Assembly (NCBI GenBank): GCA_947503105.1
Contig: CANNCM010000002.1
Span: 205,546-269,545 of the forward strand
DNA from: an uncultured Flavobacteriaceae bacterium
Lineage (GTDB): Bacteria > Bacteroidota > Bacteroidia > Flavobacteriales > Flavobacteriaceae
DNA length: 64,000 bases
Direction of reading: 5' to 3'
Part shown: in pieces, positions 9,348 through 17,439 of the stretch
Position numbering within the stretch: position 1 is the first letter of the stretch
How the letters are laid out: every line of letters starts with the position of its first letter
Position numbers and translations under genes: made by a program
Notes under the pieces: model-generated
What the model was told of the DNA's origin: nothing
Database searches by the model: none
The model's input: only the letters and a program-made list of their open reading frames with translations

Positions 9348-10181
9348 ATGACTCAACAAAAGCATCGCATATTAATTTTGGGTGCGAGTGGCTTTTTGGG
9401 AAATTCGATTTATAAAGAGTTATCATCTTATTTCAAGACATTTGGAACCTATCGTACTCCAAAAATTGAGTTTGAAAAAAACCATCATTTTTTTGAATAT
9501 AATTTTGAAGAAGATGACATCTTCGAATTGCTTTCTGCTTTAAAACCTACCATAATTATATCAGCGCTAAGAGGAACATTTGCCTCTCAATTAATAGCAC
9601 ACAAACATCTTTACGACTATCTTAAAGACCATAAGAAAGTTAAAATTATATTCCTATCATCGGCCAATGTTTTTGATGCCTACAGCAAGTATCCTAGTTA
9701 TGAATCCGATACAACGCTTAGCAATAGTATTTATGGCCATTTCAAAATTAGAATAGAACAACAGTTTTTAAAGCTCCCCAAACGTCAAGTCGCAATTGTC
9801 AGGTTGCCAATGGTGTTTGGCACGCAATCTCCACGAGTAAATGAAATAAAAATTCTTCATAAAGTGAATGAATTTATTGAGCTTTTTCCTAATCTAATCA
9901 TGAATGTCTGCACGGATAAAAGAGTGGTACAGCAAGTGCATTATATTATCAATCGCAACAAAAATGGAGTATTTCATTGTGGCAGTAATGATTTGGTGCA
10001 TCACGATGATTTTATCAAAGATCTCGTGCGTCAATTGGGGTTGAATCACTCTAAATTTAAATACGTCTATACGACCAATGAAGAACGGTATTTGGCGGTT
10101 TTACCAAAATACAATACACTTCCTTCACACCTCCTATTTGAAAGTTCATCAGTATTTTCAGATATTATAAAAACGTTTTAG
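9348..10181 (+). CDS. NAD(P)-binding SDR family protein (RfbD-like)
   Basis: Extended short-chain dehydrogenase/epimerase-like protein of 277 residues. The Rossmann motif is GASGFLGNSIYKEL at residues 13-26. A serine-rich strand, IIFLSSANVFDAYSK, near 101 and an SxxYGxFK-like stretch (NSIYGHFKIR) near 127 supply the YxxxK pair. It resembles dTDP-4-dehydrorhamnose reductase-like proteins, but no other dTDP-sugar genes are present, so the substrate is unknown. It is 15 bp after gcvT and is probably co-transcribed. Confidence 0.75.
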   Translation: MTQQKHRILILGASGFLGNSIYKELSSYFKTFGTYRTPKIEFEKNHHFFEYNFEEDDIFELLSALKPTIIISALRGTFASQLIAHKHLYDYLKDHKKVKIIFLSSANVFDAYSKYPSYESDTTLSNSIYGHFKIRIEQQFLKLPKRQVAIVRLPMVFGTQSPRVNEIKILHKVNEFIELFPNLIMNVCTDKRVVQQVHYIINRNKNGVFHCGSNDLVHHDDFIKDLVRQLGLNHSKFKYVYTTNEERYLAVLPKYNTLPSHLLFESSSVFSDIIKTF

Positions 10182-10245
10182 CTTACATTATTTGTATATA
10201 TGTCAAGCATTCATATTTTTGTGATATAATTGAATTTAAAAATTT

Positions 10246-10959
10246 ATGGGAAGAGCGTTTGAATTTCGTAAAGCTAGAAAAATGAAGCGTTGGTCTGCAA
10301 TGAGCAAGGCCTTTACACGCATTGGTAAGGATATTGTTATGGCAGTTAAAGAAGGCGGCCCAGATCCGGACAGTAATTCTAGACTTCGTGCAGTAATTCA
10401 AAATGCGAAATCTGTAAATATGCCGAAAGATAATATTGAACGCGCCATAAAACGTGCTAGTGATAAAAATCAGGGAGATTATAAAGAAGTATTGTTCGAG
10501 GGTTATGCTCCCCACGGGATTGCAGTTTTGGTAGAAACAGCAACAGACAATAATACTCGAACAGTGGCTAATGTAAGAAGTTATTTTAACAAGTGTGATG
10601 GTAGTTTGGGAACTTCAGGTTCTGTTGTATTTATGTTTGATCATAGCTGTAATTTTAGGATAAATGCAGAAGGTTTGGATGCAGAGGAAATTGAACTAGA
10701 ATTTATTGATTTTGGCGCAGAGGAAGTTTTTTCTGATGATGATGGAATTCTAATTTATGCGCCTTTTGAATGTTTTGGAGCCATCCAATCTGAATTAGAA
10801 TCAAGACAAATCGAAATCCTTTCTTCCGGATTTGAGCGTATTCCACAAATTACAAAACCCCTCAATGCCGAACAAATCGCCGATGTCGAAAAATTATTAG
10901 AAAAATTAGAAGAAGATGACGATGTCCAAAATGTGTATCACACTATGGAAATTTCTTAA
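10246..10959 (+). CDS. yebC: YebC/PmpR-family protein
   Basis: Member of the YebC/TACO1 family, known as DNA-binding regulators and, more recently, as factors that help ribosomes through difficult sequences. The 237-residue protein starts with MGRAFEFRKARKMKRW. It has the family motifs FTRIGKDIVMAVKEGGPDP and NMPKDNIERAIKRA, and the domain LFEGYAPHGIAVLVE. The acidic C-terminus (EKLEEDDDVQNVYH) is typical. Its stop overlaps the stop of the convergent acyltransferase gene by 4 bp (TTAA). Confidence 0.95.
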   Translation: MGRAFEFRKARKMKRWSAMSKAFTRIGKDIVMAVKEGGPDPDSNSRLRAVIQNAKSVNMPKDNIERAIKRASDKNQGDYKEVLFEGYAPHGIAVLVETATDNNTRTVANVRSYFNKCDGSLGTSGSVVFMFDHSCNFRINAEGLDAEEIELEFIDFGAEEVFSDDDGILIYAPFECFGAIQSELESRQIEILSSGFERIPQITKPLNAEQIADVEKLLEKLEEDDDVQNVYHTMEIS

Positions 10960-11501
10960 GAATACTCTGGAACTTTACCTTCTACTCCATCATAAAAAGC
11001 ACGCATAAACTGAAAATCAGCTTCAAGGTCATCCGTTGGATAAAAGGGCTCCGAAAAGCGATTTTCTTTATTTTTAAAATCAAGGGTAAACATTAAAATG
11101 GGCACATTCGCTTTTTTGGCGATATAATAAAAACCTGTTTTCCAAGTCTCTACTTTTTTTCGAGTACCTTCTGGTGCAATTGCCATTCGAAATTCATCTT
11201 TTTCATTAAAAAGCCGAGCTATGGCATCAACTTGCTTTTCATTGGCTTTTCGTACAACAGGAGCACCTCCTAAACTTCTAAAAATCCATCCTGTAAAAGG
11301 ATTAAAAAGTGCTTTCTTTCCAACAAAATTGGCCTGTATTCCTAATACAGATCGTAATAGCACTCCAATATAAAAATCGTGCCAACTGGTATGTGGGACC
11401 GCAATGATAACAGCTTTTTTTACACGATCAAAGTCATTAAAACCAGTAGCTTTCCAACCTAAAATCTTGTGATATATAAATTTTGAAATCAATGTCAACA
11501 T
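10956..11501 (-). CDS. 1-acyl-glycerol-phosphate acyltransferase-like protein (PlsC fold)
   Basis: Short (181-residue) acyltransferase. The HX4D catalytic motif is HTSWHD near residues 37-42, and the second family motif, AIAPEGTRKKVETWKTGF, is near 108. The size fits the small Bacteroidota PlsC-like proteins, which lack a long membrane domain. Its ATG overlaps the stop of kdnB (TAATG), which suggests translational coupling. Since kdnB and kdsB precede it, a role in lipopolysaccharide or phospholipid acylation is plausible but not shown. Confidence 0.85.
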   Translation of the reverse strand: MLTLISKFIYHKILGWKATGFNDFDRVKKAVIIAVPHTSWHDFYIGVLLRSVLGIQANFVGKKALFNPFTGWIFRSLGGAPVVRKANEKQVDAIARLFNEKDEFRMAIAPEGTRKKVETWKTGFYYIAKKANVPILMFTLDFKNKENRFSEPFYPTDDLEADFQFMRAFYDGVEGKVPEYS

Positions 11502-12580
11502 TACATTTTAAGGTACAGCTTTTCTAGTTTAGTCCTTGTGATAACCGTCTTCCAGTTTTTACCAATTGCATTTTCCCAAAGCGGTGTAAGACTCAGTGCA
11601 ACATCAATCATTGTATTGAGTTGTTTTGAACTTAACGACTTACAAATATCTGTAGGAAGAGTAATTTTATGCTTTTTCATCATGTTCTTAAAAATCACAA
11701 CATCTTTTGGGTAAAATTCTTCCAAATGATTAAAAACAATACAATTTCCAATACCATGTTTGATGCCTAAAACGAAAGATAATCCATAACTCATGGCATG
11801 CGCCACGCCGACTTGCGAATAAGCAATACTCATTCCGCCGTGCCAAGAAGCCATCATAAGTTGGTCTTGATTTTCTTCAATGGTTTGATCTTTCAAAAAC
11901 ACATCCTGACATAATGCATAGGCCATTTGGCCATACGTTTTACTAAAAGTATTTATGAAATTGCCATTTAAAGATTCTACACAATGAATAAAACAATCCA
12001 TACCGGTATAAAACCATTGATTTTTTTCAACACCATTGGTCAATTCGGGGTCTAAGATAACCTGATCGAAAGGCGTAAAATCGCTATTTAAGCCTAACTT
12101 TAATTTTGAACCACTGAGAATTGCTGTTCGTGAAACTTCGGCGCCTGTGCCCGATATGGTTGGAACGCCAACATGATAAACACCTGGCGTTTTAAGCAAA
12201 TCCCAACCTTGGTATTCCTCGCTTAGGCCATTGTTGGTTAGCATTACAGAAACAGCTTTTGCTAAATCCATAACCGTTCCGCCTCCAATTCCAATAATTC
12301 CAGACGGCAGTGCTTTTGTTTTTAATATGATGTCATCAACGAGGGCATCAACTTGTGTTGTTTTGGGTTCTTCTTTGGATGAAATAAAAATAATGTAGTC
12401 TTCGTAACGTAGCGATATTCTTGAAATAAGGTTTGAATTATGTTCAAAAACATCATCAATAAAATAAATAAAGGGTGCGCGTTCGTTTTGACGTTTTGGT
12501 TCAATAATTTCATTTAATTGATCAAAACAACCTCGGCCGAAAACCACTTTAGATACCATAGGGAAATTCTTAAAATTCAT
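11501..12580 (-). CDS. kdnB: 3-deoxy-alpha-D-manno-octulosonate 8-oxidase
   Basis: Iron-type (group III) alcohol dehydrogenase fold, 359 residues. The nucleotide loop GIGGGTVMDLAKAVS is near residue 97. Metal-binding histidines are in DCFIHCVES, GVAHAMSYGLSFVLG and KHGIGNC. From memory, the text tracks the Shewanella oneidensis KdnB sequence closely (MNFKNF start, YQGWDL, FYTGMDC, EEFYPK). That enzyme oxidises C8 of Kdo so that KdnA can aminate it. The next gene upstream in the same operon is kdsB, as in the Shewanella cluster, and a KdnA homologue is at 57306-58502. A generic alcohol dehydrogenase is the alternative, but the context argues against it. Confidence 0.88.
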   Translation of the reverse strand: MNFKNFPMVSKVVFGRGCFDQLNEIIEPKRQNERAPFIYFIDDVFEHNSNLISRISLRYEDYIIFISSKEEPKTTQVDALVDDIILKTKALPSGIIGIGGGTVMDLAKAVSVMLTNNGLSEEYQGWDLLKTPGVYHVGVPTISGTGAEVSRTAILSGSKLKLGLNSDFTPFDQVILDPELTNGVEKNQWFYTGMDCFIHCVESLNGNFINTFSKTYGQMAYALCQDVFLKDQTIEENQDQLMMASWHGGMSIAYSQVGVAHAMSYGLSFVLGIKHGIGNCIVFNHLEEFYPKDVVIFKNMMKKHKITLPTDICKSLSSKQLNTMIDVALSLTPLWENAIGKNWKTVITRTKLEKLYLKM

Positions 12581-12584
12581 ATAA

Positions 12585-13337
12585 TTAGGTTTGGGGTGAT
12601 TTATTATTCTGGAGCCATAGCATTTGTGCTTTGGCTAAATCTTCTGGTGTGTCAATTTCTATACCTTGTATTGTTGTTTCCACCATTTTGATTTTTTTTC
12701 CATGTTCTAAAAAGCGAATGCATTCAATTTTTTCTGATGCTTCAAGCTGTAACATGGGCAATTTGGTAAATTCTAATAATGGAGCTTTGCGAAAAGCATA
12801 AACACCTTTGTGTTTGAAATATTGTGTATTTGCAGAAATATGTCTCTGAAAAGGAATTGGACTTCTTGAAAAGTAAAGAGCTAAATTATCTTTATCGGTA
12901 ATAACTTTGACACAATTTGGATTATTGATTTCTTCTGGATCTTTGATGTTTACCATCAACGATGCTAAGTCAATTTCTTTGTTTGAATCATTTTTAAATA
13001 CAGCTAATAATTTAGACAAACTATCTTTTTCTGTGAAGGGCTCATCGCCTTGAACATTCACAACAATATCGCATTCTATAGCGGCAACGGCTTCTGCAAT
13101 GCGGTCGCTCCCCGATTCATGTTTGTTTTTACTCATCAAAACAGTTCCTCCTTTGTTTTGAATTTCATCATAAATGATTTCACTATCCGTAACGACATAA
13201 ACTTCATCGAATAAGCCTGTGTTTACAGTGGCTTGGTAAGTTCTGTAAATTACAGTTTCTCCGCCTAAATTTTGCATTAGCTTTGCAGGGAAACGACTAG
13301 CACTGTAGCGCGCAGGTATCATTGCGATAATCTTCAT
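12585..13337 (-). CDS. kdsB: 3-deoxy-manno-octulosonate cytidylyltransferase
   Basis: Activates Kdo (or 8-amino-Kdo) to its CMP derivative for transfer to lipid A. The protein is 250 residues, with the nucleotide-binding N-terminus [25 protein letters not shown] near residue 93, and the C-terminal EIDTPEDL. It is 4 bp ahead of kdnB and forms an operon with it. In Shewanella the partner enzyme prefers the 8-amino sugar, and the same may hold here. Confidence 0.95.
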   Translation of the reverse strand: MKIIAMIPARYSASRFPAKLMQNLGGETVIYRTYQATVNTGLFDEVYVVTDSEIIYDEIQNKGGTVLMSKNKHESGSDRIAEAVAAIECDIVVNVQGDEPFTEKDSLSKLLAVFKNDSNKEIDLASLMVNIKDPEEINNPNCVKVITDKDNLALYFSRSPIPFQRHISANTQYFKHKGVYAFRKAPLLEFTKLPMLQLEASEKIECIRFLEHGKKIKMVETTIQGIEIDTPEDLAKAQMLWLQNNKSPQT

Positions 13338-13408
13338 TCTTGTCTTTATAAAGCGTTGTAAATCTACAGAATTTTTTATTAGAAATATTTAAAGATTAGT
13401 TAATAAAT

Positions 13409-14833
13409 TTATGATTCAAAAAAATCATCTTTAAATCCTATCAAATAGAGGGTTTCTTTTGCCCTAGTTAGTGCTGTGTATAACCAACGTAAATAATCCA
13501 TATCTATACCATTGGGCAAATAGGGTTGTTCGACAAAAACCGTGTCCCACTGCCCACCTTGAGATTTATGACAGGTAATGGCGTAAGAAAATTTAACTTG
13601 AAGGGCATTGAGATATTTGTTTTTTTTAACGGCCAAAAACTTTTTGTATCCAGAGGATTCGTTCTCGTAATCTTTGAGAACTTCTTGATACAAATCATTG
13701 GATTGTTCGTAGGGCAAAGATGGAGTTTCTAGATTAATAGTATCTAGCATGAGTACGGTTTCAAAAGGTTTCATACTTGGATAATCTACGAGCCTAATTT
13801 TGACTTCAGCAAATCTAAATCCATATAATTCCTTAATACTAAATAATTCTAAAACCTCAATGATATCGCCGTTGGCAATGAACCCCGCTTCGCTAGTTGG
13901 TTTTAACCAAAAGTAATTGTTACGGACAATCATAAGATAATCGCCAGCAGTGAGTTCATGTTCATTAAAAAGAATTCTTGATCTAATTTGTTGATTATAA
14001 GCATTTGCACGTTTGTTGGAACGTACAATTAGAGCTGTGTCTTCTGTACCACGATTGGTGTAGGATTCACTCAATGCATTTTGAATATCGTTACCATCTT
14101 GTAGTCGTATAATATCTTTAAACCCCTGAATTTTAAATTTAAAAAAATCAAAAAATTGATTTGAAATAGATTCACGCAGCATTGTCGCATTAAATAATAT
14201 TCCTGAATCTTGGGCTTGTCGCACAACTTCGTCGAGTTCAATTTCTTGTGCAGATTTATTATAATTTAGCTCTAGTTTAGTAGCGTCCAAAGCTGGGCTA
14301 ATATCTAAACTAACAGGTGGTAACTGTGCTGTATCTCCCATTAAAAGAAGTTTGCAGTTGTGACCAGAATACACAAATTGAATCAAATCGTCTAGCAGTG
14401 CACCACTGCCAAAAAGTCCACCTTGATTTGAATGATCAGAAATCATGGAGGCTTCATCGACAACAAAAAGAGTATTTTTGTGTTTGTTGGGCGCCAAAAC
14501 AAAAGATATTTTGCCGTTTTTTGCTGTTCTTGGCATGTATATTTTTTTGTGTATGGTAAAGGCTTGTGTTGATGCATAACCGGTGATTACTTTGGCTGCT
14601 CTCCCTGTTGGAGCTAAAAGCATTGCACTTTTTTTGGCTTTCCATATGTTTTTTACAACCGTACCGATAATTGTTGTTTTTCCTGTACCCGCATAGCCCT
14701 TGAGCAAAAATACATTTTGTTTTGATGTTGAAGTGATAAAACTAGCAAGTTGTTGTAAACCAGCATCTTGCTTAATAGTTGGTTGAAAAGGAAACCCCAA
14801 TTTTAGTAGTTTATAAAATTCTGATGCAGTCAT
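13409..14833 (-). CDS. RecD/Dda-like ATP-dependent DNA helicase
   Basis: Superfamily 1B helicase of 474 residues. Walker A is LLKGYAGTGKTTIIG near residues 43-57, and motif II is LFVVDEASMIS near 123. Motif III is LLLMGDTAQLPPV near 164. The C-terminal UvrD-like motif is YAITCHKSQGGQWDTV, followed by RWLYTALTRAKE. It is shorter than RecD2 and lacks that protein's N-terminal helix-hairpin-helix region. It is annotated in relatives as an AAA-family ATPase or exodeoxyribonuclease V-like protein. A role in DNA repair or processing is likely; no partner subunits are nearby. Confidence 0.88.
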   Translation of the reverse strand: MTASEFYKLLKLGFPFQPTIKQDAGLQQLASFITSTSKQNVFLLKGYAGTGKTTIIGTVVKNIWKAKKSAMLLAPTGRAAKVITGYASTQAFTIHKKIYMPRTAKNGKISFVLAPNKHKNTLFVVDEASMISDHSNQGGLFGSGALLDDLIQFVYSGHNCKLLLMGDTAQLPPVSLDISPALDATKLELNYNKSAQEIELDEVVRQAQDSGILFNATMLRESISNQFFDFFKFKIQGFKDIIRLQDGNDIQNALSESYTNRGTEDTALIVRSNKRANAYNQQIRSRILFNEHELTAGDYLMIVRNNYFWLKPTSEAGFIANGDIIEVLELFSIKELYGFRFAEVKIRLVDYPSMKPFETVLMLDTINLETPSLPYEQSNDLYQEVLKDYENESSGYKKFLAVKKNKYLNALQVKFSYAITCHKSQGGQWDTVFVEQPYLPNGIDMDYLRWLYTALTRAKETLYLIGFKDDFFES

Positions 14834-14950
14834 AAAAAGTGGCTCAACGTAGTTTTGTTCAAATATAAGGATGATTTTTGCGTGCTTTCACTTTAATGAA
14901 TAAAAAAAAATTGTAGATTTGCTATATCTGAATTTAATTTTACAAATACC

Positions 14951-15682
14951 ATGGTTATCATTTCTATTGTTGCAGTCATTCTTTTGACAATTTTGATTGT
15001 TTGGGCAATCGATAAATTTATCCCAAAAAAATTCAAATCCCTAATTCTAGTGGCGCTCTGGGCCATTATCATCTACTTAGGCTACATTACTTTTATGTCT
15101 GTATATGGTGAAATTCAATTTAATCAATTGAAAGAAAAACGCTATAAAGTAGTGATCGAAAACTTAAAAGACATTAGAGATTCTCAATTGGCACACCGTA
15201 CTGTTACAGGACAATTTCAAGGCGATTGGGACAAACTCGTAGAGTTTATAGAAAACGAAAAATTTACGATTACTCAACGTCGTGATTCTACAGTTATAGA
15301 TAAAGTCCTCACGAGACGCTATGGTGTGGATACCACCAAAGATATAGTGATTGTAGACACTCTTGGATACGTCCCTGTAAAAGACTCCCTTTTTGGTGCA
15401 GACCCACGATACAAAACAATGATGAATGTCCCTGTTGGAAAAGCGGGTGAAAAATTTAAGTTAGAAATTGGAATGGTAGAACAAAACAAAATCAACATTC
15501 CTGTTTTTGAAGCTTCAGTTGCAAAAGATATTATTCTGTTTGATCAAGATAAAAACTTGGTGAAAAAAGAAAAAGAAGTTGTTTCTGTAGAAGGTGTAAA
15601 CGGACCAAAACTAAAAGTTGGTTCTTTGGAAGAAGTAAATACAAATGGTAACTGGCCAAAAAATTATTCAAAAGAACAATAA
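14951..15682 (+). CDS. Conserved membrane-anchored protein of unknown function
   Basis: A 243-residue protein with two hydrophobic helices near the N-terminus (about residues 3-20 and 29-50). A soluble, charged region predicted to be extracytoplasmic or cytoplasmic follows. A segment resembling a coiled linker (QFNQLKEKRYKVVIENLKD) leads to a domain with short polar repeats. I do not recognise a known domain. It overlaps the start of the DUF3822 gene by 38 bp and forms an operon with it and rsmD, an arrangement I believe recurs in Flavobacteriaceae. Confidence 0.8.
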   Translation: MVIISIVAVILLTILIVWAIDKFIPKKFKSLILVALWAIIIYLGYITFMSVYGEIQFNQLKEKRYKVVIENLKDIRDSQLAHRTVTGQFQGDWDKLVEFIENEKFTITQRRDSTVIDKVLTRRYGVDTTKDIVIVDTLGYVPVKDSLFGADPRYKTMMNVPVGKAGEKFKLEIGMVEQNKINIPVFEASVAKDIILFDQDKNLVKKEKEVVSVEGVNGPKLKVGSLEEVNTNGNWPKNYSKEQ

Positions 15683-16472
15683 AAACCCTGAAAAAGGAAT
15701 TGCATTGTCCATTCAAGCAAGCTTGAGTGGACTTTCTTTTTTTGTGTTCAATACCGATACGGATCACATTGTTGATTTAATACACAAACCTTTTGAAAAA
15801 AAGCTCACGCCACAAGAGCTTTTAGATCAAGTGATGCATTGTTTTAATACTCATGAAGTTTTACAACAATCGTTTTCCAAAACAACCCTTATTCACGACA
15901 ATGAAATGGTCACACTTGTTCCTTCTGCAATATTTGAAGAAGAACATTTGTCAGATTATTTGAAGTACAATACAAAAATCTTTAAAACAGATTTTATAAC
16001 CTATGATGTGATTAAAAATGATGATATCATGATTGTATATGTACCTTTTGTAAACATCAATAATTACATATTTGAGCGCTTTGGCAGTTTTGAATACAAA
16101 CATAGCACTACTGTTGCACTCGATAGAATTTTACAAATTCAAAAAAATAACCCCAAATCGTCTATGCATATTAATATCGCGGACACCTATTTTGATTTGG
16201 TAGTTTCAAAGCTTAATACACTCCAGCTCTACAATCGATTTGAGTATCAAACCAAAGAAGATTTTATTTATTATGTTTTATTTGTTGTCGAACAGCTAGG
16301 ACTAAACCCCGAAGAATTAGAATGCGTATTAATGGGAACAATAGAAAAAGAGGACGAGCTCTACTCTATCGCATACAAATATATTCGACATGTATCTTTG
16401 TTGTCAACAGATAAAATGCTTTACTCTCATACTAATTCTACAGAAAATTTCACACTTCTAAATAGTCTTTGA
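15645..16472 (+). CDS. DUF3822 family protein (actin-like ATPase fold)
   Basis: Protein of 275 residues. The opening LSIQASLSGLSFFVFN and the central GSFEYKHSTTVALD match what I know of DUF3822, a Bacteroidota family with a FtsA/actin-like fold whose role is unknown. I chose the ATG at 15645, which lies inside the preceding gene. The conserved domain starts about 20 residues later, so a later start would leave little leader. The stop overlaps the rsmD start (TGATG), which points to coupled translation. Confidence 0.8.
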   Translation: MVTGQKIIQKNNKNPEKGIALSIQASLSGLSFFVFNTDTDHIVDLIHKPFEKKLTPQELLDQVMHCFNTHEVLQQSFSKTTLIHDNEMVTLVPSAIFEEEHLSDYLKYNTKIFKTDFITYDVIKNDDIMIVYVPFVNINNYIFERFGSFEYKHSTTVALDRILQIQKNNPKSSMHINIADTYFDLVVSKLNTLQLYNRFEYQTKEDFIYYVLFVVEQLGLNPEELECVLMGTIEKEDELYSIAYKYIRHVSLLSTDKMLYSHTNSTENFTLLNSL

Positions 16473-17011
16473 TGCGAATCATTTCGGGAAAATACAAAGG
16501 AAGACGATTGAATATTCCAAAAAAACTACCGGTTCGACCAACAACCGATATGGCCAAAGAAGCCCTATTCAATATTCTTATTCATCGTTATGATTTTCCA
16601 AATCTTTCTGTTTTGGACTTATATTCTGGAACTGGAAATATTGCTTATGAATTTTGTTCGAGAGGAGTGCAAAATGCACTAGCTGTAGATAAAGAATTTC
16701 GTTGTGTCAAATTTATTGAGCACACCGCTTCAGAATTTGAAATGCCACTTGATGTTGTTAAAAGTGATGTTTTTTCATTTTTGGAACGCAGTCCCCAAAC
16801 CTTTGATATTATTTTTGCAGACCCTCCCTATGCAATGCCAAGCATTGAATTTGAAAAAGTTGTACGGCTCATATTTGAAAGAAAACTATTAAATTCTAAT
16901 GGTTTACTCGTCATAGAACATTCCAAACATACAGACCTTTCAGATCACGAAAATTTTGACGACGTAAAAACCTATGGCGGAAATTGTTTTAGTTTTTTTA
17001 GATGGGATTAG
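16472..17011 (+). CDS. rsmD: 16S rRNA (guanine-966 N2)-methyltransferase
   Basis: Methylates G966 of 16S rRNA in the assembled small subunit. The protein is 179 residues. It opens with MRIISGKYKGRRL, has the SAM motif I VLDLYSGTGNIAYEF near residue 49, and the catalytic DPPY motif in IIFADPPYAMPS near 111. The ATG at 16472 overlaps the TGA of the DUF3822 gene. An in-frame TTG one codon earlier (16469) is less likely as a start. Confidence 0.95.
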   Translation: MRIISGKYKGRRLNIPKKLPVRPTTDMAKEALFNILIHRYDFPNLSVLDLYSGTGNIAYEFCSRGVQNALAVDKEFRCVKFIEHTASEFEMPLDVVKSDVFSFLERSPQTFDIIFADPPYAMPSIEFEKVVRLIFERKLLNSNGLLVIEHSKHTDLSDHENFDDVKTYGGNCFSFFRWD

Positions 17012-17042
17012 TGAGTATTGAAATTTGAGTAAAAATATAAAA

Positions 17043-17347
17043 AAAGCAGATCTGTAAGCCGAATTCTGTACTCAAAAAAAGAGCCCTTATCATTTATCTA
17101 CGTTTGTTGTTACCAAAAAACTTTAGCTGCCTACCCTTCAGTATCGCACGTGCCGCACTCAAACACTGATTTACATGACATTGCACCGTATAGAGTTTAC
17201 ATGATTTCACTACAGCATAACCTGTACATTCTTTCTGTTGCACTATTCCTAACCTCGCGGCCGATGGCTGTTAGCCACTATACTGCACTATGGTGTTCGG
17301 ACTTTCCTCTATTCACATAAGCGAATAGCGATAAGGCGATCTGCTTT
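17043..17347 (-). ncRNA. rnpB: RNase P RNA
   Basis: Ribozyme component of RNase P, which trims tRNA 5' ends. Read on the minus strand, the 5' region contains the universal GAGGAAAGTCCGAACACC block. The 3' region ends in ACAGAATTCGGCTTACAGA, the conserved 3' signature. The P1 helix is formed by AGCAGATC at the start and GATCTGCT at the end. A U-run follows directly, so P1 may act as the terminator. The GGTTAGGAATAGTGCAACAGAAAG stretch is the P10/J11 core. The length of ~305 nt is compact. TACTTTTG on the minus strand (plus 17352-17359) fits a -7 box. It fills most of the 428-bp gap between rsmD and dnaX. Confidence 0.95.
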
Positions 17348-17439
17348 CGTGCAAAAGTACATAAATTGTTAATAAGTACTCGTTTTTTTATCTGCCTTTC
17401 ATCTTTGTGTTTCCCGCTGAATTTTTAAATTTGTTAGTG

